Counted from the stretch's first letter, positions 1 to 8,670 are shown. The stretch: DNA of 64,000 nt from Methanolobus sp. (GCF_016278365.1 NZ_JADQBZ010000002.1:303507-367506); one strand, 5' to 3'. Translations and numbers: made by a program. Notes: a model not told the origin generated them from the letters alone.

Positions 1-1
1 C

Positions 2-397
2 AGTTCAATACTTGAGGACCTGCACTATGAAATGGAGGAAGGGTACAAGCCTGCCATCAGTGAAGAGCGCGTGAAGGAACTCAAGGAACAGCTTGGACTG
101 ATGGATTATGAAGGAATGTTCCCCGAAATGAAGGATGGGACAGTCGTTGTAGACGATCTTAACCATTATGAAACGGAGTTCCTCATAAAGGAGCTAAAGC
201 CGGACCTGTTCTGTTCAGGTATAAAGGACAAGTACATGGCACAAAAGATGGGAATTCCATCAAGACAGATACACTCCTATGATTACAGTGGAAGGTACAC
301 CGGATTCTCAGGAGTGCTGAACTTTGCGAGGGATGTTGACATGTCAGTGAACAATCCGACGTGGAGTCTGATGAAGACACCCTGGAAGGCAGAATAA
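2..397 (+). CDS. nifD: Nitrogenase molybdenum-iron protein alpha chain, C-terminal part
   Basis: The open frame enters from the left edge, so only the last 131 residues are seen. They match the C-terminal domain of NifD: the segment MGIPSRQIHSYDYSG carries the histidine equivalent to the homocitrate/FeMo-cofactor ligand (His442 in Azotobacter), followed by a FSGVLNFARDVD helix. The protein forms the alpha2beta2 nitrogenase component I with NifK and reduces N2 in the cytoplasm. The cofactor cysteine and P-cluster cysteines lie outside the window. nifK starts 13 bp downstream in the same direction, so the genes are cotranscribed. An alternative (VnfD/AnfD) is unlikely because no delta-subunit gene separates D from K. 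Confidence 0.95.
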   Translation, partial: SSILEDLHYEMEEGYKPAISEERVKELKEQLGLMDYEGMFPEMKDGTVVVDDLNHYETEFLIKELKPDLFCSGIKDKYMAQKMGIPSRQIHSYDYSGRYTGFSGVLNFARDVDMSVNNPTWSLMKTPWKAE

Positions 398-410
398 AAG
401 GAGAGATAGA

Positions 411-1781
411 ATGCTAGATTATACGCCAAAGGAAAAGGTTGAGAGAAATGCACTGGTAGTCAACCCTGCCAAGATCTGCCAGCCCATAGGGGCGGTGTAT
501 GCTGCAATGGGCGTGCACAATTGTATGCCTCACAGCCATGGATCGCAGGGATGTCTCTCATATTTGCGCATGTGTCTCACAAGGCATTACAGGGAACCAA
601 CTGCAGCTACAAGCAGCAGTTTTTCTGAAGGGACCGCGGTGTTTGGAGGAGCATCAAACCTCAGGGAAGCACTCACGAACATAGAGGCAGTCTACCAGCC
701 CGAGGTCATAGCCATACACACCACCTGTGTAGCTGAGACCATTGGTGACGATGTTAACCAGATAATTGAGGATGTGAAGATGGAGGAACTCATCGATCCA
801 TCCATTAAGCTCTGTGCAGCATCCACGCCAAGCTATGTAGGCTCTCATGTGACAGGCTATGACAACATGGTGAAGTCCTTTGTCACAAGCTTCGCCCGCA
901 AGTCAAAGCCCAACGGGAAGCTCAATGTCATACCCGGCTTTGTGGATCCGGGGGATATCCGGGAGATCAAGAGGATACTTTCCATAATGAAGATACCTGC
1001 GATCGTGTTCCCGGACCAGACAAACGTATTCGACTCTGGCCTTTTAGGAGACGGCTCACTATACGCAAAGGGCGGTACACCTGTCGGAGATATCGAGGAT
1101 ACTGCAAACTCTGTCGGGACGATTGCATTATGCAGCATGGCCGGTGGGGCGGCAGCGCAGTTACTCAAGACAAAGTTCAAGGTCCCTGCACAGACAGGAC
1201 CAGTGCCGATCGGTGTGCGATACACTGACAGGTTCATCATGAAGGCAGCGGAACTTGCGAATGTTCCGATACCACCGGAACTCGAGCAGGAAAGAGCAAG
1301 AGTTGTCGATATGATGACCGATGCCCATCCACACTACTATGGGAAGAAGGTCGCGATCTTTGGTGACCCTGACATAATCCATGGCCTGACAAGCCTGGTG
1401 CTTGAGATGGGGATGGAGCCAACCGTAGTCCTTACTGGAACTACGAGCAAGGTATTTGAGAGTGAGATGGCACAGTTGGTACACCCACTGTATCCGGATT
1501 CACAGATACTTACCGGAGCCGATCTGTTCACTCTCCATCAGATAATGAAGAACGAACCTGTGGATATGCTCATAGGCAATACCTACGGAAAGCACATCGC
1601 ACTCGCAGAGGACATACCGCTCATAAGAGTAGGATTCCCCATCATGGACAGAGCAAATATGCACCACTTCCCGGTCATGGGATATGCAGGGGCAGCCAGG
1701 ATGGTCGAGTGGATCGGCAACACTTTCCTGGATATAAAGGACAAGACAATTCCTGAAGAAGAACTGGAGGTCGTACAGTAA
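411..1781 (+). CDS. nifK: Nitrogenase molybdenum-iron protein beta chain
   Basis: 456 residues. NifK supplies half of the P-cluster of nitrogenase component I. Three cysteines at about residues 23, 48 and 106 (in ICQPIG, GSQGC and TTCVAETIGDD) have spacings of 25 and 58, the same as the P-cluster ligands of Azotobacter NifK (70, 95, 153). The protein lacks the roughly 50-residue N-terminal extension of proteobacterial NifK, as is usual for methanogen and clostridial forms. A GGAGAG ribosome-binding site lies just before the ATG. It is the second nif gene in the window and is followed after 31 bp by nifE. The operon promoter, probably NrpR-controlled, is outside the window. Confidence 0.96.
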   Translation: MLDYTPKEKVERNALVVNPAKICQPIGAVYAAMGVHNCMPHSHGSQGCLSYLRMCLTRHYREPTAATSSSFSEGTAVFGGASNLREALTNIEAVYQPEVIAIHTTCVAETIGDDVNQIIEDVKMEELIDPSIKLCAASTPSYVGSHVTGYDNMVKSFVTSFARKSKPNGKLNVIPGFVDPGDIREIKRILSIMKIPAIVFPDQTNVFDSGLLGDGSLYAKGGTPVGDIEDTANSVGTIALCSMAGGAAAQLLKTKFKVPAQTGPVPIGVRYTDRFIMKAAELANVPIPPELEQERARVVDMMTDAHPHYYGKKVAIFGDPDIIHGLTSLVLEMGMEPTVVLTGTTSKVFESEMAQLVHPLYPDSQILTGADLFTLHQIMKNEPVDMLIGNTYGKHIALAEDIPLIRVGFPIMDRANMHHFPVMGYAGAARMVEWIGNTFLDIKDKTIPEEELEVVQ

Positions 1782-1812
1782 CGACCTCATAAACCATTTA
1801 AGGAGGAACAAT

Positions 1813-3312
1813 ATGCCGGAAATCATAAGCGTTGTGAACACGCTGGACGAGAGACAGCCATACATAGCCCTCAAGCAGGCTAAGAGAAATGATACTGCAC
1901 TTGCCTGTGACAGTACGTCCCTAGCAGGCGCAATGAGCCAGAGGGCTTGCGTGTATTCAGGTGCGCGTGTGGCCTTAAATCCCGTAACCGACGCGGTACA
2001 CCTGGTCCACGGACCTATCGGCTGTGCAAGCTATACCTGGGATATCAGGGGCAGCCTGTCCAGCGCAAAGGAGACGTTCCGTACCAGTTTTTCCAGCAAT
2101 ATGAAGGAATTGGATGTGGTCTTTGGCGGTGAGAAGAAACTCTCAAAGTGCATTGAGGAGCTGGTCGGCCTATACGATCCACCAGTAGTGTTCGTATACT
2201 CCACATGTATTGTCGGAATAATCGGTGATGACCTCCAGGCAGTTTGTAAAGAAGCAAGCCGGATACACAATATACCAGTAATAGCCGTACATTCGGAAGG
2301 GTTCAAGGGTACCAAGTCCGACGGATACAAGGCAGCATGCAATGCCCTGATGCAGCTTATAGGGACAAGGGAACCGGAGATAACTTCCCCGTACACCATG
2401 AACATTCTGGGAGATTACAATGTGGCAGGAGATGTATGGCTTGTCAAGCCTCTCTTTGAAAAGATGGGCATCCAGGTCATAACTTCAATGACAGGGGATG
2501 CGACCTGCGAAACTATCTCACAGGCACACAGGGCCCGGCTGAACCTTGTGCAGTGTTCCGGGTCCATGACATACCTTGCAAAGTGGATGCATCAGGAATA
2601 TGGCATTCCCTTCAGGAAGGTCAGTTACTTTGGAATTGAAGACATTGCAATCGCCCTGCGGACAGCAGCCGATTTCTTCGGTTCGCAAGAAATGAAGCAA
2701 ATAGCCGAGGAAATAATAGAGAGCGAGACCAGAAGGATAATGCCTGAGATCCAAAGCATCCGTAACAGGCTTCAGGGAAAGACAGCAGCCATCTATATGG
2801 GAGGCGCTGCCAAGGCACTCACGCTTATCAAGGGATTCCGTGAACTTGGAATGGAAGTGGTCATCATAGGCACTCAGACAGGAAAGAAGGATGACTATGA
2901 GCAGATAAGTTACCAGGTAAAGGACGGGACTGTGATAGTGGATGATGCGAACCCGCTTGAACTGGCTGACCTGCTGAGAAGACAGAAGGCAGACCTGATG
3001 GTAGCAGGTGTCAAGGAACGCTTCCTGGCTTACAAACTTGGAGTTGCATTCTGTGACTTCAACCATGACAGGGTGATCGAGTTTGAAGGTTACGATGGTT
3101 TCCTCAATTTCGCAAGAGAACTTGATGCTTCCATGAACAGCCCCGTATGGAAGGCATATGGGAGCAGACTACAGCCAGCAGTGGGTTCAGCTAATAGCAC
3201 AGAGAACTTTTCCAGGAGAGCGAATCAAAGAGCAGAACATGAAGAAGCAGTAAAGGAGAGAGAGAACATGCAAGATCACAATACCACCACACTGCAGGAG
3301 TCAGTAGCATGA
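1813..3312 (+). CDS. nifE: Nitrogenase iron-molybdenum cofactor scaffold NifE
   Basis: 499 residues. NifE with NifN forms the scaffold on which the NifB cofactor precursor is matured to FeMo-co. Cysteines near residues 46, 71 and 132 (SQRACVYSG, GPIGCASYTWDIRG, YSTCIVGIIGDD) have nearly the spacing of the Azotobacter NifE ligands of the interdomain 4Fe-4S cluster. GPIGCASYTWDIRGS distinguishes it from NifD. The last ~45 residues (after SPVWKAYGSRL) are a low-complexity, charged tail beyond the usual fold. The start is preceded by AAGGAGGAAC. The stop codon overlaps the nifN start (ATGA), so E and N are translationally coupled, fitting their 1:1 complex. Confidence 0.95.
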   Translation: MPEIISVVNTLDERQPYIALKQAKRNDTALACDSTSLAGAMSQRACVYSGARVALNPVTDAVHLVHGPIGCASYTWDIRGSLSSAKETFRTSFSSNMKELDVVFGGEKKLSKCIEELVGLYDPPVVFVYSTCIVGIIGDDLQAVCKEASRIHNIPVIAVHSEGFKGTKSDGYKAACNALMQLIGTREPEITSPYTMNILGDYNVAGDVWLVKPLFEKMGIQVITSMTGDATCETISQAHRARLNLVQCSGSMTYLAKWMHQEYGIPFRKVSYFGIEDIAIALRTAADFFGSQEMKQIAEEIIESETRRIMPEIQSIRNRLQGKTAAIYMGGAAKALTLIKGFRELGMEVVIIGTQTGKKDDYEQISYQVKDGTVIVDDANPLELADLLRRQKADLMVAGVKERFLAYKLGVAFCDFNHDRVIEFEGYDGFLNFARELDASMNSPVWKAYGSRLQPAVGSANSTENFSRRANQRAEHEEAVKERENMQDHNTTTLQESVA

Positions 3313-4727
3313 CCGACAGAAGTTATGCTACCGTCAATCCCTGCATCATGTGCCAGCCCATAGGCAGTGTGATGGCATTTAAGGGAATAGAGAACTCCAT
3401 GGTATTGCTCCATGGCTCACAGGGGTGCAGCACTTACATGAGACTGCATCTTGCCCATCACTTCAGGGAACCCGTGGACATCGGGTCAAGTTCCCTTAGC
3501 GAGAAGGGAGCAGTATACGGAGGAAGTGAGAACCTTAAGAAGGGGCTGAAGAACCTTATCCTGCGTTATGATCCAAAGGTTATCGGCATTTCTACTACCT
3601 GTCTTGCCGAGACAATAGGGGACGACATCGGTCGTATTATCGCCGAATTCAAAGAGGAGGAGGAAGAAATAGCTAGTGAAAGGATAATAATTCCGGTCTC
3701 AACCCCCAGTTATGAGGACAGCCACAACAGCGGATACATAAAGGCTGTGGAGGCGATCGTAAAGGAATTCACTGCCACGGATGAATCAGGAAGTGATATC
3801 TTCAATAACAAGCTCAATGTGGTGCTCTCAGAGAACGTATCACCTGAGGACACACGCGAACTCAGGAGAATATTGTCCGACATTATCGGCACAAATTCAT
3901 TCATACTGTTGCCTGACATATCGGAAACCTTTGACGCACCCATTACAGGAGAGCTCCAGAAGATATTCCCGGGAGGGACTTCCCACTCGGATATATCAGA
4001 CATGAAGAACAGTGCTGCGATGATAGGGCTCGGGATCACTAATGTTAACAGGGCGGTCAGTTATCTTGAACAAACATTCGATATCCCTTCACAGAACCTG
4101 CCACTGCCTATTGGACTGGAATATACTGACAGATTGGTGGCTGCACTTTCCATGATCGCAGGAACAGACATACTCGAAGCATACCAGAAGGAGAGAGGTC
4201 GCCTGATAGATGCTATGGTAGATGCACACAAGTACATCTACGGAACGAAGGTTGCCATCTACGGAGATCCGGACAATGTCCTGGGTATACTTTCCCTTGC
4301 ACTTGAGAACGGCATGCACCCCATATTAGTAGTAGCTTCCAGCAAGTCCCCCGGATTCGCAGAATATGCGATGGAAAGGGTCGGACAGGTTAAGCCGGAC
4401 TGCAATGTCACCATCCTTGAAGATGTGGACTTTGACGCATTCAACGATGCAGTAAAGAAGGCAAAGCCCGAGATGCTTATTGGCAACTCCAATGGCAAGT
4501 ATATTGCAAAGGAGATGGGAATACCTCTTGTAAGAGTAGGTTTCCCCATACATGACAGGGTAGGTGCCCAGAGGATACTGTCCCTAGGGTACTTAGGTGC
4601 AATGAATATGCTGGACAGGGTAACAAATACGATCCTGGAAGCCCAGGAGGAGAAGTTAGTTGCGAAATGGTCTGAACCGGACAGATACGCTCCGCTTGAC
4701 AGAGAATTTCACATAACAGAAGCATGA
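3309..4727 (+). CDS. nifN: Nitrogenase cofactor biosynthesis protein NifN
   Basis: 472 residues, partner of NifE in FeMo-cofactor assembly. It begins almost like NifK (NPCIMCQPIGSVMAFKG, HGSQGCSTYMR, STTCLAETIGDD). Cysteines at about 15, 40 and 98 keep the exact 25 and 58 spacing of NifK P-cluster ligands, whereas Azotobacter NifN is known to retain one ligand (Cys44). Position after nifE and absence of another NifN candidate support the call; a second NifK-like protein is the alternative. It is the last nif gene on this side; the next gene is convergent, and no nifB or nifX follows. Confidence 0.88.
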   Translation: MTDRSYATVNPCIMCQPIGSVMAFKGIENSMVLLHGSQGCSTYMRLHLAHHFREPVDIGSSSLSEKGAVYGGSENLKKGLKNLILRYDPKVIGISTTCLAETIGDDIGRIIAEFKEEEEEIASERIIIPVSTPSYEDSHNSGYIKAVEAIVKEFTATDESGSDIFNNKLNVVLSENVSPEDTRELRRILSDIIGTNSFILLPDISETFDAPITGELQKIFPGGTSHSDISDMKNSAAMIGLGITNVNRAVSYLEQTFDIPSQNLPLPIGLEYTDRLVAALSMIAGTDILEAYQKERGRLIDAMVDAHKYIYGTKVAIYGDPDNVLGILSLALENGMHPILVVASSKSPGFAEYAMERVGQVKPDCNVTILEDVDFDAFNDAVKKAKPEMLIGNSNGKYIAKEMGIPLVRVGFPIHDRVGAQRILSLGYLGAMNMLDRVTNTILEAQEEKLVAKWSEPDRYAPLDREFHITEA

Positions 4728-4769
4728 AAAGAACTGAAGGAATAAAATTGAAATGGGAGGTCTTCCTGA

Positions 4770-5351
4770 TCAGTGAATCCAGACTACCCGGGGATCCTGC
4801 CTCGGGGGTCTTTCCCGGGACACTTTTTCATATCCGAAAACGATGGGCGCGATAACCCGGTAATCATAGGGTATCCCCAGCTCGCTCATGAACTCGACAT
4901 TATCCTGAATGAAACAGGCAGTACCCACCCAGCAGCTACCGATACCCATGGAGGTTGCTGCAAGCATCATGTTCTGGGCACACATGGCACAGTCGTAGTC
5001 TGTGGTAAAACCGGCGTTGCTGCCAAGCACAATTACAAGGATAGGAGCATCGTAGAAGATGTCGAAATCTTCATGTTCCAGATGCTTTTTAAACTCGGTG
5101 ACATTATCGTTAGGCATATCCTTAAGCTGTGCTAGCAGCTTTGGTTTGCAGTAATCGGACATCCTTTTCATCATTTCCTTGTTCTGCACGACCACAAAGA
5201 ACCAGGGCTCTGAACCAAAACCGGTCGGAGCGTATATCCCCGCATCGATTATATGGTTTATTGACTCTTCACTAACCGGTTTGTCAAGATAATCCCGGAC
5301 ACTCCTACGCGCTTTTATATTACGCATGACCTCATTGTCTTCCCCCACCAT
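4770..5351 (-). CDS. Nitroreductase-family FMN oxidoreductase
   Basis: 193 residues from the preferred start. The sequence has the nitroreductase pattern: IKARRSVRDYLDKPV near the N-terminus (FMN phosphate contact), APTGFGSEPWFFVVV, and AAQNMMLAA-like DCAMCAQNMMLAATSMGIGSCWVG in the middle. Such proteins reduce nitro compounds, quinones or flavins with NAD(P)H; the substrate here is unknown. I chose the ATG at 5351 because AGGAGTGAGGTCA stands directly before it; an upstream ATG (5399) would add 16 residues without a good ribosome-binding site. It is the last gene of the minus-strand redox operon that starts near 6.7 kb. Confidence 0.85.
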   Translation of the reverse strand: MVGEDNEVMRNIKARRSVRDYLDKPVSEESINHIIDAGIYAPTGFGSEPWFFVVVQNKEMMKRMSDYCKPKLLAQLKDMPNDNVTEFKKHLEHEDFDIFYDAPILVIVLGSNAGFTTDYDCAMCAQNMMLAATSMGIGSCWVGTACFIQDNVEFMSELGIPYDYRVIAPIVFGYEKVSRERPPRQDPRVVWIH

Positions 5352-5410
5352 TGACCTCACTCCTCTAACCTTACTTATTTTACTCATATTAGGATGCAAT
5401 TATGCCAATT

Positions 5411-5758
5411 TCACCCTTTGCTCTTTGATTCTTCGAATTCCTTTTTTGATATCTGGACAAGTTCATCCGGGTCGTCTACATCCTTATGGACGTAAAGCCC
5501 ACACCAACAGCGCTTCATTGCATCAAAATGCTCCCTGTGAAAAGGTATGCACGGACATACCAGTTGCATGTCATGCTTCCGCTCACCTGTCAGTCCCTGG
5601 CAGGGGCAGAAGGGACTCCCTCTTTCCTTTTCCAGCATAACTTCCTGTTCCAGCAGGAAATCCACGAGCTCCTCATCCGGACTGAACTTATAGCCCAGAG
5701 GGTCGATAACCCGCTGGAACATTGTCCTGAATTGCTCTTTACGCTTCTTAGTATCCAT
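5411..5758 (-). CDS. Ferredoxin:thioredoxin reductase catalytic (beta) subunit
   Basis: 115 residues. Six cysteines in three CxC motifs, CPC (51-53), CPC (68-70) and CWC (84-86), are the signature of the FTR catalytic chain: four bind a 4Fe-4S cluster and two form the redox-active disulfide. In methanogens such proteins take electrons from reduced ferredoxin and pass them to thioredoxin or glutaredoxin-like proteins. ATG at 5758 is preceded by GAGAGGGGAATCC; a GTG 15 bp upstream overlaps the glutaredoxin stop. The adjacent glutaredoxin is the likely electron acceptor. There is no variable alpha subunit, as expected for archaea. Confidence 0.9.
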   Translation of the reverse strand: MDTKKRKEQFRTMFQRVIDPLGYKFSPDEELVDFLLEQEVMLEKERGSPFCPCQGLTGERKHDMQLVCPCIPFHREHFDAMKRCWCGLYVHKDVDDPDELVQISKKEFEESKSKG

Positions 5759-5769
5759 GGATTCCCCTC

Positions 5770-6018
5770 TCACAAATCCAGCAAACTGGAATATTTCTGA
5801 GGGTTGTAGCCGACGACCACATCCTCACCGATCTTGACGAATGGGAAAGACATCTCCTCCCCATGGGACCTGCAATCCTCCAGAATAGACTTGCGGGTCT
5901 CCTCGTCAGCCTTATCATAATCGATGTACTCAAAGGGAATATCTTTTTCCCTGAAGAATTTCTTGGCCCTCATGCACCAGGGACAGGTACTGAGAGTGTA
6001 CATTACCACTTTCTTCAT
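5770..6018 (-). CDS. Glutaredoxin-like protein (NrdH/methanoredoxin type)
   Basis: 82 residues with a thioredoxin fold. The active site CPWC is at residues 12-15, and FPFVKIGEDVVVGYN near the end is the glutaredoxin cis-Pro/GG-type region. It reduces protein disulfides in the cytoplasm. The gene sits between a Rieske protein and the FTR catalytic subunit with very short gaps, so FTR is the obvious reductant. This is inference from context, but CPWC glutaredoxins of Methanosarcina (methanoredoxin) are known redox partners in thiol metabolism. GAGGTCC precedes the ATG. Confidence 0.88.
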   Translation of the reverse strand: MKKVVMYTLSTCPWCMRAKKFFREKDIPFEYIDYDKADEETRKSILEDCRSHGEEMSFPFVKIGEDVVVGYNPQKYSSLLDL

Positions 6019-6024
6019 TGGACC

Positions 6025-6336
6025 TCACCGTTCCATATTAATGTAAACCTTGCCATCAGTGACTTTTGTTTCATACGCAGGGACTTTTATCTCCCCGGCA
6101 TCGAGAAATTCACCGCTCCTTATGTCGAACCGCCAGTCATGGCACGGGCACTGTATCGCATATTCATCCAGAATTCCTTTAGATAGAGGGCAGTCCATGT
6201 GCGGGCATTTGTTGGATATTGCATAGAAACCACCTGCCTGTCTGACCAGCAGTATCTTATTACCCTCCATTGATACTGCTTTCATTTCACCATCATCCAG
6301 ATCATTTTCATTTGTTGCAAAGAACCATGGAACCAA
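6025..6336 (-). CDS. Rieske-type [2Fe-2S] ferredoxin (second copy)
   Basis: 103 residues, a single Rieske domain without membrane helix. Cluster ligands are Cys44/His46 (CPHMDCPLSKG) and Cys63/His66 (CPCHDW). This resembles soluble Rieske ferredoxins and NirD-like proteins that carry single electrons. The start is TTG at 6336, preceded by GGAGG nine bases upstream; no ATG gives the conserved VPWFFA N-terminus, which is shared with the neighbouring paralogue (SWFFAL). It ends 6 bp before the glutaredoxin start, so both are in one transcript. Confidence 0.88.
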   Translation of the reverse strand: MVPWFFATNENDLDDGEMKAVSMEGNKILLVRQAGGFYAISNKCPHMDCPLSKGILDEYAIQCPCHDWRFDIRSGEFLDAGEIKVPAYETKVTDGKVYINMER

Positions 6337-6369
6337 AATCTAATACCTCCACCGGGACATCATATCGTA

Positions 6370-6684
6370 TCAAAGCAGAACGAGTACTTCCCCATCTTCC
6401 ACTTTGCTCTCGTAAGTCTCAAGGTTTGCGTCTTTATTACCGAGGTGCTTACCTGTCCTTATATCATATTCCCATCCATGGCAGCCGCATTTCAGAATAT
6501 GCTCATCAATAAATGTGCCCTTGGAAAGTCTGCAGCCCATATGGCCGCACTTACCATAGAGAGAATAGGTCTGCTCATTTTTCCTAAAGATAATTATGGG
6601 AGTACCCTTTACCCTGACAAACTCTATGTTCGCATCGATCAGATCTTTTTCTTTTAATGCAAAGAACCAGGATTTCTCCGGCAT
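6370..6684 (-). CDS. Rieske-type [2Fe-2S] ferredoxin (first copy)
   Basis: 104 residues, a paralogue of the next gene. Ligands are Cys46/His48 (KCGHMGCRLSKG) and Cys66/His69 (CGCHGW). The first ligand pair is CGH where the paralogue has CPH, and the local loop differs, so the two copies may have different potentials. It is the promoter-proximal gene of the redox operon: GGGAGGTTAAC precedes the ATG and a TATA element lies about 40 bp upstream. Soluble Rieske proteins are not part of core methanogenesis; the partner is unknown. Confidence 0.87.
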   Translation of the reverse strand: MPEKSWFFALKEKDLIDANIEFVRVKGTPIIIFRKNEQTYSLYGKCGHMGCRLSKGTFIDEHILKCGCHGWEYDIRTGKHLGNKDANLETYESKVEDGEVLVLL

Positions 6685-6717
6685 ATGTTAACCTCCCATA
6701 GATAAGCAGGGATTCAA

Positions 6718-6732
6718 AAATATAAATAATTG
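6718..6732 (-). promoter_or_regulatory. TATA promoter of the redox operon
   Basis: On the minus strand the 69-bp gap before the first Rieske gene holds TTATTTATATTTTT, a good archaeal TATA element, roughly 40-45 bp before the ATG. That would give a leader of about 15-20 nt containing the GGGAGGTTAAC ribosome-binding site. Just upstream is a short dyad GTGA-taat-TCAC. Confidence 0.5.
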
Positions 6733-6753
6733 TCGTGAATTATCACAGGGGGG

Positions 6754-8121
6754 TCAGGTGAGTACAGGGTCCGGCCTGCCCTGGAAATAGCGGTACTCCT
6801 TAACTATGAGGAACATGCTCAAAAGACCTGCCATTAGGTCGGACAGAGGGAACGCCATCCATACACCGGAAATGTCAAAATAACGCGGCAGAAGAAGTAC
6901 CAACGGTATGAGGAAAAGTATCTGACGGCACATTGAAAGAATAAAGGACGGCCTTGCTTTCCCGATAGCCTGGAATACCGTCGTGCTGATGACGTTCATT
7001 CCTATGATAGGAGTTGCAAGGACCATGATCCTCAAAGCTGTTTCCCCGCTGGCTATCAGGGTCGCATCCGTGCTGAATATCCTGAAGAATGAGCCGGGAA
7101 ACATGAACAGCACGGCAAAACCCAGGAAACCTATAGCAGTCGTGATTTTCAGTGACAGTTTTATTGATTCATTGACCCTTGTGAAGTTCTGCGCACCATA
7201 GTTATAACCGACTATAGGCTGCAATCCGTGAGATACTCCTATGATAGGCATCAGAATGAGCATCATCATACGGATCGCGATTCCAAATACAGCTATCGAA
7301 AGGTCTCCTCCGTAGACAGCAAGCACGTTGTTCAGGACAAGCATCATAAAACCGTTCGAGGCGCCCATAACAAAAGAACCGAAACCTATGACAGTGATCT
7401 CTTTGAGTACCGGATAACTGGGAACCATATCATGCAATTTCACTTTTAAGTGACTGCTGCCTACAAGGTAATAATGCACCAGGTATGCCGTCCCTGCCAG
7501 TTGTGCAAGCACGGTGGCGATGGCAGCCCCACGGACACCCATCCCGAAACCGAATATGAATATAGCATCGAGCACGATATTCAAAAGACCGGAGAACACC
7601 ATGCTATTCATTGCGACCTTGGCGTTGCCTTCCGCCCTGACAAGATTGTTCAGCACGAACCCGAAGGTAAAAGCAAACGTGCCCTGAAGTATGAACACAG
7701 AGTAATCCCGGGCATAGGGCAGGTTGTCGGTTGTTGCACCGAACAGGTTCAGGATGGCATCTACATTTGTAAAGAACACTATTGGCAGAAGAATGCTGAC
7801 AGCCAGGGTGTACATAAAAACATTTCCAAGAGTATTCTCTGCCTTTTTGACATCTCTTGAACCCAACATCCTTGATATAACAGAAGAGCCTCCGACGCCT
7901 ATACATATGGAAAATGCCATAATGATCATCTGCAGTGGGAAGGCAACCGCTATTCCCGCAATTCCCAATACACTTTGATCACCCAGGGCTCTTCCAACGA
8001 AAAATGTATCCACCAGGTTATAGAAAGCGTGGACCAGCAGCCCGATGATAGCCGGGGCTGATAGTTTCCACAGCAACCGGTCTATATTTTGAGTTCCCAT
8101 AAATTCGCTTTTACTGTTCAT
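6754..8121 (-). CDS. MATE-family multidrug efflux transporter
   Basis: 455 residues, about 12 hydrophobic segments in two homologous halves, typical length for MATE/NorM proteins. N-terminal WKLSAPAIIGLLVHAFYNLVDTFFVG is the family signature, repeated in the second half as VIGFGSFVMGASNGF. Such antiporters export drugs or metabolites driven by Na+ or H+. The MarR gene is 15 bp upstream in the same direction, so the exporter is probably under its control. Substrate unknown. Confidence 0.92.
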   Translation of the reverse strand: MNSKSEFMGTQNIDRLLWKLSAPAIIGLLVHAFYNLVDTFFVGRALGDQSVLGIAGIAVAFPLQMIIMAFSICIGVGGSSVISRMLGSRDVKKAENTLGNVFMYTLAVSILLPIVFFTNVDAILNLFGATTDNLPYARDYSVFILQGTFAFTFGFVLNNLVRAEGNAKVAMNSMVFSGLLNIVLDAIFIFGFGMGVRGAAIATVLAQLAGTAYLVHYYLVGSSHLKVKLHDMVPSYPVLKEITVIGFGSFVMGASNGFMMLVLNNVLAVYGGDLSIAVFGIAIRMMMLILMPIIGVSHGLQPIVGYNYGAQNFTRVNESIKLSLKITTAIGFLGFAVLFMFPGSFFRIFSTDATLIASGETALRIMVLATPIIGMNVISTTVFQAIGKARPSFILSMCRQILFLIPLVLLLPRYFDISGVWMAFPLSDLMAGLLSMFLIVKEYRYFQGRPDPVLT

Positions 8122-8136
8122 AGAAATATCCTGAGA

Positions 8137-8604
8137 TCATATCTGGTAATCTTCTGTTAGTTTTGCATCAGACCTTTTGTCAAATTCCTGCAAGGTGCCC
8201 AAGCCTTTGCCAAGCAGCCTGGCAAATATTTCTTTTTCATCTTCCGAAAAATCGGACAGAAGGATACCGTTCCATTGGGTCAGGGTCTTATGTACCACCG
8301 GAATGAGTTGTTTGCCCCTATCGGAAATGAATACTCTGTATATTCTGCGGTCATCCCTGTCCCTTGTACGGGAAACATACCCTTCGCCTTCAAGGTCCCT
8401 GATAGCTCTTGTTGCAGTAGCTTTGCTCAGGTTCAGATGCCTGGCAAGGCTTTCCTGTGAGCATCCATCCCAGCGGGAAAGGGTCAGCAGGAATGCAAAC
8501 ATCGGCCCTTTCAAGTTATAGGGTTCAAGCACCCTCTCGATATAGAGGTGGTTATGTGAGGCGATGAAGCCTATCTTTTTGCCTATGACCTCGGGTTTTA
8601 TCAT
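8137..8604 (-). CDS. MarR-family transcriptional regulator
   Basis: 155 residues from the ATG at 8604, chosen because AAGGTG lies seven bases before it. The winged helix is clear: WDGCSQESLARHLNLSKATATRAIRDLEGEGYVSRTRDRDDRRIYRVFISDRGK, with the usual MarR DxRxxRI wing. The protein probably represses itself and the downstream MATE exporter; a near-palindromic site overlaps its predicted transcription start. The inducer is unknown. Confidence 0.92.
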   Translation of the reverse strand: MIKPEVIGKKIGFIASHNHLYIERVLEPYNLKGPMFAFLLTLSRWDGCSQESLARHLNLSKATATRAIRDLEGEGYVSRTRDRDDRRIYRVFISDRGKQLIPVVHKTLTQWNGILLSDFSEDEKEIFARLLGKGLGTLQEFDKRSDAKLTEDYQI

Positions 8605-8624
8605 GGAGTACACCTTTTGAAGAT

Positions 8625-8670
8625 AGTTCCACGTGAAACTAAATCGTTTAAAGAGAAACTATTATAAAAA
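8625..8670 (-). promoter_or_regulatory. marR-MATE promoter and candidate MarR operator
   Basis: The minus-strand sequence has a TATA element TTTTTATAAT at 8670-8661. About 26 bp downstream, exactly where transcription should start, lies AGTTTCACGTGGAACT (8640-8625), an inverted repeat AGTT-x-CACGTG-x-AACT with two non-matching positions of sixteen. A second AGTTTC half-site stands upstream. Position and symmetry fit autorepression by the MarR protein; binding is inferred. Confidence 0.5.
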
